Shown: piece after piece, positions 28,788 to 38,577 of the stretch
How the letters are laid out: each line of letters begins with the position of its first letter
Position numbering within the stretch: position 1 is the first letter of the stretch
NCBI RefSeq assembly: GCF_000614065.1
Contig: NZ_BAKG01000015.1
Location: forward strand, 24,867 to 88,866
Direction of reading: 5' to 3'
DNA from: Prevotella dentasini JCM 15908
GTDB taxonomy: Bacteria > Bacteroidota > Bacteroidia > Bacteroidales > Bacteroidaceae
Length of the DNA stretch: 64,000 nt
Made by a program: the position numbers and the translations under genes
The notes under the pieces: generated by a model
What the model saw: the letters and a program-made list of their open reading frames with translations, nothing else
Told to the model about the DNA's origin: nothing
The model's database searches: none

Positions 28788-29050
28788 ATCATTTCCTGAC
28801 AAAATATGATTATAAAGACGCGAGTTCGGCACACGCATTTCTCACAGATATTGTAAGAATGGATTGTATTTGCATGATATTCATGCAGTTAGACAAGTTA
28901 CGACCGCAGCAAACCCAACTGAAATATTCTCCTTGCCGGACGCCCCACCGGAAAGTATTTCCAATCCCGGTCAGGCCGTTGGGAAGCCCTGAAAGCATTC
29001 CGTCGCAATTCAACTCTACAGCGATGAAAAAACACCCGAGAGTAACAAAA

Positions 29051-29177
29051 TTACCATCGGTTGGTAATCGGATTACCATTGGTTGGTAATTGAATTACCA
29101 TTGGTTGGTAATTGAATTACCATTGGTTGGTAATTTAGTTACCATCGGTCGGTAATTTAGTTGCCATCAATTGGAAA
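29051..29177. repeat. 22-bp tandem array of TTACC palindromes, locus A
   Basis: Units begin at 29051, 29073, 29095, 29117, 29139 and, degenerate, 29161: a strict 22-bp period. Each unit is an inverted repeat like TTACCATTGGTTGGTAA plus a 5-bp spacer that varies (TCGGA, TTGAA, TTTAG). A second array of the same type lies at 38578. The rest of 28788-29338 shows no supported gene. Confidence 0.85.
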
Positions 29178-29338
29178 ACGAATCTGCGTGCCCCAATGTC
29201 CTTTGCACATTAACATAAACATACGGCTTCTTTGGAAACAGGACAGCCTATCATATCAGACTCCTTGGTAACAACGGTTTGAGGTTTTGTGCCAAAGGCA
29301 TAGGAATACCTAAAAAGTAGTATAAATATGGCAATTAA

Positions 29339-29370
29339 ATTGTGGATTTATCAGAATCTTTGTACTTTTG
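29339..29370 (+). promoter_or_regulatory. Plus-strand promoter of the small RNA locus
   Basis: ATTG (29339-29342), 20 bases, TACTTTTG (29363-29370). A start would fall near 29377, just before the stem GAGTGCAG. Confidence 0.55.
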
Positions 29371-29376
29371 CAAAAG

Positions 29377-29508
29377 AAAAAGAGTGCAGCTACCTGATTA
29401 CGTTCTCGTCAGCCATTGGAGTTTATAGTGTTAAGAATTGAAGTGATAGCCTAATCATTAATCCATTTGCCGTACGGGAGTAGCAATCATCCCTGCACTC
29501 ATTTTTCT
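29377..29508. ncRNA. Small structured RNA of about 130 bases, strand uncertain
   Basis: GAGTGCAG (29382-29389) pairs with CTGCACTC (29493-29500). Moving inward, TGATT (29395-29399) pairs with AATCA (29485-29489) and TTCTCG (29403-29408) with CGGGAG (29475-29480), so the RNA would be a rod with bulges. An inner hairpin AGTGAT/ATCATT is also present. The end stem is followed by T-rich sequence on both strands (ATTTTTCT on plus, TTTTTCTTTT on minus), and a promoter faces inward from each side. The rod shape and size recall 6S-type RNAs, but no sequence match is claimed. Confidence 0.55.
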
Positions 29509-29512
29509 AGTG

Positions 29513-29544
29513 CAAAGGTAATATCCAATATCGTGTCGTGCAAT
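29513..29544 (-). promoter_or_regulatory. Minus-strand promoter of the small RNA locus
   Basis: On the minus strand this is ATTG (29544-29541), 20 bases, TACCTTTG (29520-29513). It is closer to consensus than the plus-strand promoter and would start the complementary RNA near 29507. Confidence 0.55.
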
Positions 29545-29648
29545 ACTCAAAAATCAGTATTCTCTCAAATACCTACAAATGGTGATTGTATGATTCCTAT
29601 ATTTTTTGTTATTTTGCACAGAGAAATTTATTCTATGAAGCGAACCAG

Positions 29649-30605
29649 ATGAAGAATCAAAAGATGTATGAGGCCGATGACAAGATGATATTGCTCATCG
29701 GCGACAATTACGACTTGCTTCAGAGCCTTGGCAGCTTTGGCATAAACCTTGGCTTTGGCGACAAGACCGTGCGCGAGGTTTGCGAGGAGCAAGGGGTCGA
29801 CGCCTATACGTTTTTGGCCGTAGTCAACTTTTCCATCAACGGATACAAGGAGTTCGACGATGCTGACAGGCTGTCCATCCCCACGCTGATGCAGTATCTG
29901 AAGGCCAGTCATAGCTATTATCTTGACTATGAACTGCCCTTCATACGCAAGAAACTCGTTGACGGACTTGACGAGAACGACAATCTGGCAAGACTGATAC
30001 TGCGCCTTTACGATGAGTACGCCCACGACATCCGCCGCCACATGCAGTATGAGGAGAAGACGGTGTTCCCCTATGTGAAAGGGCTTCTCGAAGGAAAGGG
30101 GAACGACAACTATGACATTGAGACTTTCTCCAAGCACCATTCGCAGACCGATGTGAAATTGCGGGAACTGAAGAACATCATCATCAAGTACCTGCCCTCC
30201 GATGCTCACAGGAACAGCCAGCTTACCGCAACCCTGTATGACATCTACAATTGCGAGAACTGGCTGAACCAGCATGCCGACGTTGAGGAGGAAATCTTCA
30301 TCCCGACCATCCGCCGTCTGGAGCAGAAGAGCAAGCAGAACGACGTCAGCGTGAAAATCTCCAGTATGATTAGCCAGAACACCGAGTCGAACGAGACACT
30401 CAGCGACAGGGAGAAAGACGTTGTCATTTGCGTCGTACAGGGAATGACCAACAAGGAAATAGCCAATCAGCTTTGCATTTCCACCAATACGGTCATCACT
30501 CATCGCCGGAATATTGCACGGAAATTGCAGATACACTCTCCGGCAGGACTGACCATCTATGCCATTGTCAACAATCTGGTGGATATCAGCAGTGTCAATC
30601 TTTAA
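29649..30605 (+). CDS. RIC/ScdA-like hemerythrin protein fused to a LuxR-type HTH
   Basis: The N-terminus has a ScdA/RIC-type domain (GINLGFGDKTVREVCEEQGVD, about 25-50), the middle a hemerythrin-like di-iron domain with His and Glu ligands (HSYYLDYELPF; DIRRHMQYEEKTVFPY; SKHHSQTD; NQHADVEEEIFIP), and the C-terminus a LuxR-type HTH (LSDREKDVVICVVQGMTNKEIANQL). Free RIC proteins repair iron-sulfur centres after nitric oxide or oxidative damage. Fusion to an HTH suggests a sensor-regulator for such stress (inference). ATG 29649 is chosen; upstream codons lack family character. A second LuxR-type gene follows. Confidence 0.82.
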   Translation: MKNQKMYEADDKMILLIGDNYDLLQSLGSFGINLGFGDKTVREVCEEQGVDAYTFLAVVNFSINGYKEFDDADRLSIPTLMQYLKASHSYYLDYELPFIRKKLVDGLDENDNLARLILRLYDEYAHDIRRHMQYEEKTVFPYVKGLLEGKGNDNYDIETFSKHHSQTDVKLRELKNIIIKYLPSDAHRNSQLTATLYDIYNCENWLNQHADVEEEIFIPTIRRLEQKSKQNDVSVKISSMISQNTESNETLSDREKDVVICVVQGMTNKEIANQLCISTNTVITHRRNIARKLQIHSPAGLTIYAIVNNLVDISSVNL

Positions 30606-30651
30606 ATGACAGCAAAACGGCAGAGTTCCCGACATAAATATTTAGCCATCA

Positions 30652-30683
30652 CTTGTGGTTTTACCGATTTATTCGTAACTTTG
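30652..30683 (+). promoter_or_regulatory. Promoter of the second LuxR-type gene
   Basis: CTTG (30652-30655), 20 bases, TAACTTTG (30676-30683), 8 bases before the ATG at 30691. The transcript would be nearly leaderless. Confidence 0.55.
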
Positions 30684-30690
30684 CGAAAAT

Positions 30691-31301
30691 ATGGAGACTG
30701 CAAGGATGAGACATAGCCGCCCGCGCATGGCGATAGTTGACCCGAACACCTTGGCAATGTTGGGATTGAAGCAGATACTACAGAATGTAGTACCTATCAT
30801 TTCGGTGGAGACCTTCTCCACTTTTGAGGAGTTTGAGAAGGCTGGTCCAAATACATTCTTTCACTATTTCGTTGCCCAGAACATAGTATTGGAAAACAGG
30901 CAATACTTTACCGAACATATACAGAAGACAATAGTGCTGACCATAACCAAGGACCCAGTGCGCAGTTGTCGGGCTTTCACAGCTTTTGCATCAATGTCCC
31001 GGAAGAAGAGTTAGTGAAGACAATCCTCCGACTGGAGCAGCATGGACATTCCGGCGGAAAGAATCTTCCCGAGATGCCTCAGGTCCTAAAAAACAAGATA
31101 CTGACCAACCGGGAAATTGAAGTCTTGGCGTTGCTTGTGCAGGGATATATCAACAAGGAGATAGCGGCAAAGCTCTGCATCAGCCTTACCACTGTCATAA
31201 CCCACCGAAAAAACATCACGGAAAAGCTCGGCATGAAGAGTGTCTCGGCCCTTACCATCTATGCAATCATGAATGGTTATGTAGACATCAATAAGATTTA
31301 G
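30691..31301 (+). CDS. LuxR-type response regulator-like protein; frameshifted
   Basis: The N-terminal half resembles a degenerate receiver domain (MAIVDPNTLAMLGLKQILQ). The C-terminal half is a LuxR HTH (LTNREIEVLALLVQGYINKEIAAKLCISLTTVITHRKNI). The frame from 30691 runs into a wrong frame at about 30956 and stops at 31014; the HTH is in the -1 frame to 31301. Losing one C from GACCCC (read GACCC) joins DPSAQLSGFHSFCINVPEEEL. Its HTH is close to that of the hemerythrin fusion upstream (NKEIAxxLCIS, VITHRxNI), so the two probably share ancestry and perhaps targets. Confidence 0.78.
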
Positions 31302-31327
31302 CAACAGCCGCAAGCTGAGATTTCTGC

Positions 31328-32703
31328 CTAAAGCAGCGGTGCCAGCAGGTGGGCAATCCATCCCCGGAACTTCTGCCATGGTGTGCGCCATGCGTCCCAG
31401 CTTTCTTCTGTCAGCAAGAAACTGTCCTGCTTCTCATGTTCAAATAGCTGGTCAAGCTCCCGGGTAGTTTCCCTGTCAATGATGACCGCATTTTCCTCCC
31501 TGTCCCATCTAAGGCTGCGTGCATTTAGATTGGCAGAGCCGATGGTGCAGAACTGCCCGTCCACAAGGATGATTTTCGTGTGGTGGAATCCCGGCTTGTA
31601 CATCCAAATCCTGCATCCAGCCTTCATCAGCTGGTGGGCGTTGTAGAATCCGCAATCGGGAGTAAGGGGAATGTCGCTCTTCACACTAAGCATGATTTCT
31701 ACCTTTACCCCCCTTCCTGCAGCATTTTTCAGTGCCTGCTTCAGCTTTCGGCTGAGTGTGAAGTAGGGATTGATGATTTTGATGCTGTCCTTGGCATTGT
31801 TGATGGCATTGATATAGAAGTAACGGATGATTTCGTTCGATACTTGCGGCTCACGGTTTATGATGCCCACCATCTTGTGTCCGGCAGACTGGCACGTGTC
31901 CGGCTTGAGTCCGCTCATGTAGTCAGCGTTGGAAATGCCACGATAGTATTTGGCCCCCGATACCTGTCTGCCGGAGGCAAGATACCACATCCGCAGAAAG
32001 ATTCGTTGAAGCGTGTTTACCTCGTCTCCCTCAATGCGGCAGTGCATGTCGTGCCACGCCCCTACACCTTCGTACCTTTTATATAATAGTCTGCCACATT
32101 CATGCCCCCGGTATATGCAACCTTTCCGTCAATGACGACTATCTTTCGGTGGTCACGGTTGAATATATCGTGCAACCACGGAAATTCCAATGGCTTGAAC
32201 TCATAAATCTCAATGCCCTTCTCTCTGATTGCCTTCAGATGGCGTCTCTTCATGGGCTGATTGTTACTGGCATTTCCGAATCCGTCGAATACGGCACGGA
32301 CCTCCACACCCTCCCTAACCTTTGCGGCAAGATGCCTGATAAGCTCTTCATTGATAGAGTCGTTGCGGAAATTGAAGTATTCAAGATGAATACTCGACCG
32401 GGCTTGGTCAATGGCCCGGAAGAGGTCGTCGAACTTTTCCTGCCCACTTGTCAGCAGTGTTACAGAGTTGTTGTGGGAAAAGCGGATGCCTTTGCTGCGC
32501 AGTTGCCTTACAATCATGGAGTCTGCACGCGTCCAGTCCAGCGAGTCCGCTTCTCTGTCGGATATGAAAATCTGGCCAAGGCACGGTGTTGCCATAGCCG
32601 TTGTTGCCATGAGAAGGGAAAAGGCGATAAAACCGCCTCTCCCAAAATATTCCTTTAATATCACGTTGTTCTGTCTCTCAAATCTTTTTCGGAAGGGCTG
32701 CAC
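31328..32703 (-). CDS. cls: Cardiolipin synthase-like phospholipase D family protein; frameshifted
   Basis: Two HKD motifs mark the phospholipase D superfamily: HRKIVVIDGKVAYTGGMN in the first half and HHTKIILVDGQFCTIGSANLN in the second. Such enzymes make cardiolipin from phosphatidylglycerol. The N-terminus has a signal-like hydrophobic stretch (FIAFSLLMATTAMATPCLG). The frame from 32703 ends at 32062. The second half reads from upstream as EGVGAWHDMHCRIEGDEVNTLQ and stops at 31328. One lost base near 32080 restores KGTEGVGAWHD. It lies 35 bases after kdsD on the same strand, so all envelope genes here may be one operon. Confidence 0.82.
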
Positions 32704-32738
32704 GGGGTGAGTTATCCTGTCTCTTGTCCGTTCTGTTT

Positions 32739-33706
32739 CTATATCATGCAGCTGTAATGGTCTACGATGCCGACCAAATTCCCATCCTCATTGCATACCA
32801 ACACGGTATGAATCTTGTGTTGGTTCATTATACGCTGTATCTCTACTATCTTTGTCTCGGGCAATACAGTCTTAGGCGTAGTCGTCATAATATCGCTGAC
32901 GGTATGGTCGAAGAACTCCGATTGCCATTTTTCCATGGCGCGGCGGATATCTCCGTCCGTAATGAGTCCGGCAACCTTTCCGTCCTCCAATGAGACACCA
33001 AGTCCGAGCTTGCCTTTGCTAACGTGATGATGGCTTCTCCGAGGTGCATTTCTTTCGGGATAACGGGCAACTCTTCAGACCGCATCACGTCCTGTGCCGT
33101 TGTCAGCAACCGCTTGCCAAGTTCGCCCCCGGGATGGAACTGTGCAAAATCCTTGGGCTTGAAATTGCGAACCTCCATCAGGGCAATGGCCAATGCGTCG
33201 CCCATGACAAGAGCGGAAGTAGTTGAGCTGGTCGGTGCGAGATTCAGAGGACATGCCTCTTTCTCCACCTTCACCTTGATGTGCGCTGTAGAATACTTTG
33301 CCAACAATGAATTGGGATTGGCACTCATCCCGATGATGGGGATTTCCATGTGCAGTACCATAGGGATAAAGCGCAGCAGTTCGTCGGTCTGCCCCGAGTT
33401 GGAGAGGGCAAGAACCACGTCGTCTTTTGTCATTACGCCCAAATCACCGTGGTAAACGTCAAGCGGATTGACAAAAAAGGCCGGTGTCCCCGTAGAAGCG
33501 AGAGTCGCTGCAATCTTCGCGCCTATATTGCCGCTCTTTCCCACACCCGTAACTATTACCTTTCCCTTGCAGTGGTACATCAGGCTGACAGCCCTGTCGA
33601 AGTTTTCATCGAGCTGTTCTTTCAGCCGGAGCACAGCGTCGGCCTCTTCGTCAATGCACTTTACGGCATAGCTTCTTACTTGTTTCAGTCTTTCTTCTGT
33701 ATTCAT
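32739..33706 (-). CDS. kdsD: D-arabinose 5-phosphate isomerase (SIS plus two CBS domains); frameshifted
   Basis: KdsD/KpsF converts ribulose 5-phosphate to arabinose 5-phosphate, the precursor of Kdo. The SIS domain reads KGKVIVTGVGKSGNIGAKIAATLASTGTPAFF and DDVVLALSNSGQTDEL. LAPTSSTTSALVMGDALA is also typical. The CBS pair follows (VMRSEELPVI; VSDIMTTTPKTVLPETKIVE). The frame from 33706 goes wrong near 33023; the C-terminal CBS frame reads SKGKLGLGVSLEDGKVAGLITDGD. One missing base explains this. It starts 3 bases after kdsA, the next enzyme of the pathway. Confidence 0.9.
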
Positions 33707-33709
33707 GGT

Positions 33710-34477
33710 TTATAAAAGATTTCCGATTAGAGCGTCCAATTTGTCAAGCTCGAGCATATTGGCAGCGTCGCTCAGCCCCTTGTCCGGGTCAGGATGCACC
33801 TCGAAGAAGTAGCCTGTGGCTCCGAACGCCTTGGCTGCCATTGCCATGGAGGGCACAAACTTACGGTCGCCAACGGTTTTCCCTTCTCCGGCACTGGGTC
33901 GCTGAACGCTGTGTGTGCAGTCCATAATGACCGTGGGGACAATTTCCTTCATGTCAGGTATATTCCGGAAGTCTACCACAAGGTTGTTATATCCGAACGA
34001 ATTGCCACGCTCCGTCAGCCATACTTCCCCGGCTCCGCTTTCGAGACATTTTTCTACGGGATAGCGCATATCGCGCCCGCTCAGGAACTGAGCTTTTTTT
34101 ATGTTAACAATCTTGCCTGTCCGGGCAGCAGCTACCAAGAGGTCGGTTTGCCGACAAAGGAAAGCCGGAATCTGAATAACATCTACCACTTCGCCCACGG
34201 GGCCGGCCTGCATGCTCTCGTGTATGTCAGTCAGCAGCCGGAGGCCGTATCTTTCCTTTATCTCCATGAGCATTTCAAGTCCCTTATTGAGTCCCGGCCC
34301 ACGGTAAGAGTGGAGACTCGTACGGTTGGCCTTGTCAAAACTGGCCTTGAATATGATGTCCGTATGGTACTTCTTGTTCAGTCTTTGAAGCTCTTCTGCT
34401 ACTTTGTTCAGTAGTTCTTTGCTTTCTATGACACAAGGTCCTGCTATGAAAACTGGTTTATCTTGCATATATTCCAT
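33710..34477 (-). CDS. kdsA: 3-deoxy-8-phosphooctulonate synthase
   Basis: KdsA condenses arabinose 5-phosphate with PEP to make Kdo 8-phosphate for lipopolysaccharide. Motifs: VFIAGPCVIESKELL, FKASFDKANRTS, LLTDIHESMQAGPVGEVVDVIQIPAFLCRQTDLL and MDCTHSVQRP. The metal-type Asn/Cys position reads GPCVIES. The open frame extends to 34594, but the family N-terminus and the promoter at 34538-34569 fix the start at ATG 34477 (or 34468). Confidence 0.95.
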   Translation of the reverse strand: MEYMQDKPVFIAGPCVIESKELLNKVAEELQRLNKKYHTDIIFKASFDKANRTSLHSYRGPGLNKGLEMLMEIKERYGLRLLTDIHESMQAGPVGEVVDVIQIPAFLCRQTDLLVAAARTGKIVNIKKAQFLSGRDMRYPVEKCLESGAGEVWLTERGNSFGYNNLVVDFRNIPDMKEIVPTVIMDCTHSVQRPSAGEGKTVGDRKFVPSMAMAAKAFGATGYFFEVHPDPDKGLSDAANMLELDKLDALIGNLL

Positions 34478-34537
34478 ATCGCTTTTAGCCTTTCTTGTTG
34501 TTTCTGTTCTGTCTTCTACAATATAAAAATAATAGTA

Positions 34538-34569
34538 CAAAGTTATATATAATAAGGAGAATTGCCAAG
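34538..34569 (-). promoter_or_regulatory. Promoter of the kdsA operon
   Basis: On the minus strand CTTG (34569-34566), 20 bases, TAACTTTG (34545-34538). It would drive kdsA, kdsD and the cardiolipin-synthase-like gene. Confidence 0.6.
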
Positions 34570-34615
34570 TATTTAACTTTTGTTTAAGTATCAAGGCGAG
34601 TTTCTGACAAGAATA

Positions 34616-34648
34616 TTTGGTAGTATAACAAAAAAAACGCTACATTTG
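34616..34648 (+). promoter_or_regulatory. Promoter of the outer-membrane barrel gene
   Basis: TTTG (34616-34619), 21 bases, TACATTTG (34641-34648). The leader would be about 90 bases long. Confidence 0.65.
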
Positions 34649-34746
34649 CAACCATAACATGTGGACAGAAGAGTACGGTCCCAATAGTTCAAGTTTAGGA
34701 AACATTAGTTTTTCAGATAACAAATAACAATTAAAAGTTAAGCAAA

Positions 34747-35295
34747 ATGAAGAAGTTTTTGATGACATTGGCTATGGCCGTTGTTGCCGTAGCTGCAAGC
34801 GCACAGGTTTATGTTGGTGGTAATATTGGAATTGCTTCCTCAAAGCAGGGCAATGGCGACAATGTAACAACCTACAAGGTACTTCCTGAGATTGGCTACA
34901 ACATTGACAAGGACTGGGCAGTAGGCACAACCATCGGTTGGGGAAAGGGTAACCCTGTAAACATTGAGGGCGAAACCAACAACTACTTCACCGTAGCTCC
35001 ATACGCCCGTTATACTTTCGTGCACAGCAAGTACGTGAACGTATTCGTTGATGGTGGCTTCGGCTATACTCACTATAATCACGCTCATGTAGGCGGTGCT
35101 TCCTACAACCAGTGGGAAGTAGGCTTCAAGCCGGGTATCTCGGTAAACCTTAACCCGAAGCTCAGTTTCGTTGCACATGTCGGCTTCGCAGGATGGAAGT
35201 CTGTAAAGCGCGACGGCGCAAGCAAGGATAGCCACGCATGGGGAGTTGACCTTGACGGAAACAACATTACTTTCGGTATCAGCTACAACTTCTAA
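34747..35295 (+). CDS. Small outer-membrane beta-barrel protein
   Basis: A signal peptide (MKKFLMTLAMAVVAVAASAQ) is followed by alternating polar/hydrophobic strands ending in Phe (ITFGISYNF), the usual barrel C-terminus. At 182 aa it fits the eight-stranded OmpX/OprF-like porin families annotated widely in Prevotella. Phrases such as YKVLPEIGYNIDKDWAVGTTIGWG and YARYTFVHSKYVNVFVDGGFGY are typical. The strong promoter and favoured codons suggest high expression. The precise role is unknown. Confidence 0.85.
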   Translation: MKKFLMTLAMAVVAVAASAQVYVGGNIGIASSKQGNGDNVTTYKVLPEIGYNIDKDWAVGTTIGWGKGNPVNIEGETNNYFTVAPYARYTFVHSKYVNVFVDGGFGYTHYNHAHVGGASYNQWEVGFKPGISVNLNPKLSFVAHVGFAGWKSVKRDGASKDSHAWGVDLDGNNITFGISYNF

Positions 35296-35327
35296 GCGGT
35301 CATACCCAGTAATCATCGTATGATATT

Positions 35328-35362
35328 TAGCCATCCTCTTGTCATAGGGGATGGCTAATTTT
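35328..35362 (+). terminator. Intrinsic terminator of the barrel gene
   Basis: TAGCCATCC and GGATGGCTA form the stem, followed by ATTTTAT. Confidence 0.75.
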
Positions 35363-35461
35363 ATACCTATTGGAGACACGATTGGACAATTCGGGAGATT
35401 TCAAAAGTAGGCTTTGCAAATGTTGATAAGCCGTTTAGCATGAGAAATGGGCTTTCCGGTC

Positions 35462-35545
35462 TAACGAAAGTGCCACTTTGACAAGCTCAAAGTGGCACTT
35501 TCACAATGCGAAAACGATACTTTCGCTTTCCCGTTTTTAACATGT
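35462..35545. repeat. GTGGCACTTT-type intergenic hairpin repeat, copy 3
   Basis: AAAGTGCCACTTT (35467-35479) and AAAGTGGCACTTT (35489-35501) face each other across 9 bases, with a diverged unit (CGATACTTTCG) after them. Confidence 0.65.
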
Positions 35546-35569
35546 TGATATTCTGGTGTTTGCTTTTAT

Positions 35570-36146
35570 TTGTCTTCCCTTTGCCTATTTGCAAGTTATT
35601 CGTCTTGCTTTATAGGAATACGCGAGTTCGGGATAATAATCAATCACAAGACAGTGCAGAAACAGATGAATCAGATGGGGCTTAAGGCAAAGGCCAGGAA
35701 ACGGCACTATCACTCCTATAATGGGGATATAGGCAAGCTTGCCCTCAATGTGATAGAGCGCGATTTCTGTACAGACAAACTAAACCAGAAATGGGCCCCG
35801 AATGTCACGCAAGTATGCATAAACGACAGGAAACTATACTTGTCACCCATATTGGAAATACTTAAAGATCATAAACATCACTCAGAGTTTGTCGCGCAAG
35901 GGCAACTGCCTGGACAATACAATGATGGAAAATTTCTTTGGTCTGATGAAGAACGGACTCTTGTATGCCAACAAGTTTGAAACCATCAGGGATTTTGAAA
36001 GGGCTTTGAGAAAATATATAGATTGGTATAACAATAAAAGAATTAAATTGAGGTTAAAAGGAATGAGCCCGGTACAATACCGAGCTCACTACTATAAAGA
36101 GTTGAATAATTAATGTCTAATTTAATGTCCAACTTTTCGGGGGACA
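35570..36146 (+). pseudogene. IS3 family transposase (orfB) remnant with internal deletion
   Basis: The N-terminal part reads INHKTVQKQMNQMGLKAKAR and the rve-domain start KWAPNVTQVCINDRKLYLSPILE. It then jumps straight to the C-terminal SLSRKGNCLDNTMMENFFG...YIDWYNNKRIKLRLKGMSPVQYR, in another frame. The segment with the middle catalytic residues is missing, and the 5' end and orfA are gone. The right end looks intact: on the minus strand 36146-36121 begins TGTCCCCCGAAAAGTTGG, an IS3-like terminal repeat. No left end is found. It separates the barrel gene from groEL. Confidence 0.85.
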
Positions 36147-36204
36147 CATCAGAGCAGCGTCTTCCTTTTTACATTATAATATATAAGTCTTTATAATCTG
36201 ATGA

Positions 36205-37836
<1,632 letters not shown>

Positions 37837-37871
37837 TTAATTTTATCTTTGTATAACTATATATGAAAATA

Positions 37872-37988
37872 CTACTTTTTTGGAGGGTTATTGCCACGGC
37901 CTCCACCACTTTTGTTGCCTGTTGTTGAAGGCATCCTTCCTCCTTCTTTAGACAAAGGATTGGCAGGACTTACTGTTGTTTTCCCCAT
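37872..37988 (-). CDS. 38-aa Gly/Asn-rich small ORF between groES and groEL
   Basis: ATG 37988 opens a 38-codon frame ending TAG at 37872, with 18 bases to groES and 41 to groEL. The product is basic and low in hydrophobic residues; its end reads TGNKSGGGRGNNPPKK. There is no signal or membrane segment. Such a composition is unlike random translation of this moderately GC-rich DNA and suggests a real small protein co-transcribed with the chaperonin genes. Function unknown. Chance cannot be excluded without homologues. Confidence 0.5.
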   Translation of the reverse strand: MGKTTVSPANPLSKEGGRMPSTTGNKSGGGRGNNPPKK

Positions 37989-38006
37989 ATTAATTCCAAA
38001 AAGGAT

Positions 38007-38276
38007 TTATTCCACCACTGCCAACACGTCACTCTGACGCATCATCAGATACTTCTCACCGTCGTTCTCAATCTCCGTACCGGCATACTTGCCATAGAGA
38101 ACCTCATCGCCAGCCTTGAGAACCATCTCCTCATCCTTGGTACCGTTGCCCACGGCGATAATCTTACCGTGCTGCGGCTTTTCCTTCGCTGTGTCAGGAA
38201 TAATGATGCCGCCTACTTTTTCTTCTGCCTGTGCCGGAAGCACGAGCACTCTGTCTGCTAATGGTTTAATTGTCAT
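38007..38276 (-). CDS. groES: Co-chaperonin GroES (Hsp10)
   Basis: GroES caps the GroEL chamber. At 89 aa it reads [34 protein letters not shown] (split: mobile loop [10 protein letters not shown]) and then [17 protein letters not shown] 38276 is the family start. The open frame extends to 38342, but that extension has no family match. Confidence 0.97.
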   Translation of the reverse strand: MTIKPLADRVLVLPAQAEEKVGGIIIPDTAKEKPQHGKIIAVGNGTKDEEMVLKAGDEVLYGKYAGTEIENDGEKYLMMRQSDVLAVVE

Positions 38277-38339
38277 AATTATTATATTTTTTAAGTTCAC
38301 TTTCCGATTCCGTTGACTACACCCGAAGGCGTATTCGAC

Positions 38340-38412
38340 CAATATTATACGAAAACCGTGCCAACTGACAATGGCTGACAGAAATACTGACAGCGACTGA
38401 CAGATTTGTCAG
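38340..38412 (-). promoter_or_regulatory. groES promoter with an array of TGTCAG operator-like repeats
   Basis: The minus strand has TAATATTG (38347-38340) with ATTG 21 bases upstream (38372-38369), a near-consensus Bacteroidetes promoter. The same DNA also reads TTGTCA, 16 bases, TATAAT, like an E. coli promoter. On the plus strand CTGACA recurs at 38365, 38375, 38387 and 38397, and its inverse TGTCAG at 38407, so spacing is 10-12 bp. The last two make the palindrome CTGACAGATTTGTCAG (38397-38412). This looks like a regulator binding array overlapping the -33 region. No CIRCE element is present. Confidence 0.55.
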
Positions 38413-38577
38413 TCTCACCATGGCAGACTATCCTGCAAGACCCTCCCGGCCGGGAGTCTGCACGACACCGACAAGCACCGACACGGAGACGGATTTCCAC
38501 TATTAATTGTACACTTCGGGAACTTTGGGAATGGCACTACCTGACTAATAAATTATGACCACCCGAGAATAATAGAA

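Noticed and set aside
28810..29079. 89-codon minus-strand frame upstream of the AddB-like gene
   Set aside because: It begins inside the TTACC repeat array and has no protein-like character.
29051..29177. CRISPR array
   Set aside because: Repeats are contiguous with a 22-bp period and only 5-bp variable joints, so there are no spacers, and no cas genes are in the window. The same holds for 38578-38662 and 63863-64000.
38277..38420. CIRCE/HrcA operator upstream of groES
   Set aside because: The TTAGCACTC-N9-GAGTGCTAA element is not present; a different repeat (TGTCAG) is.
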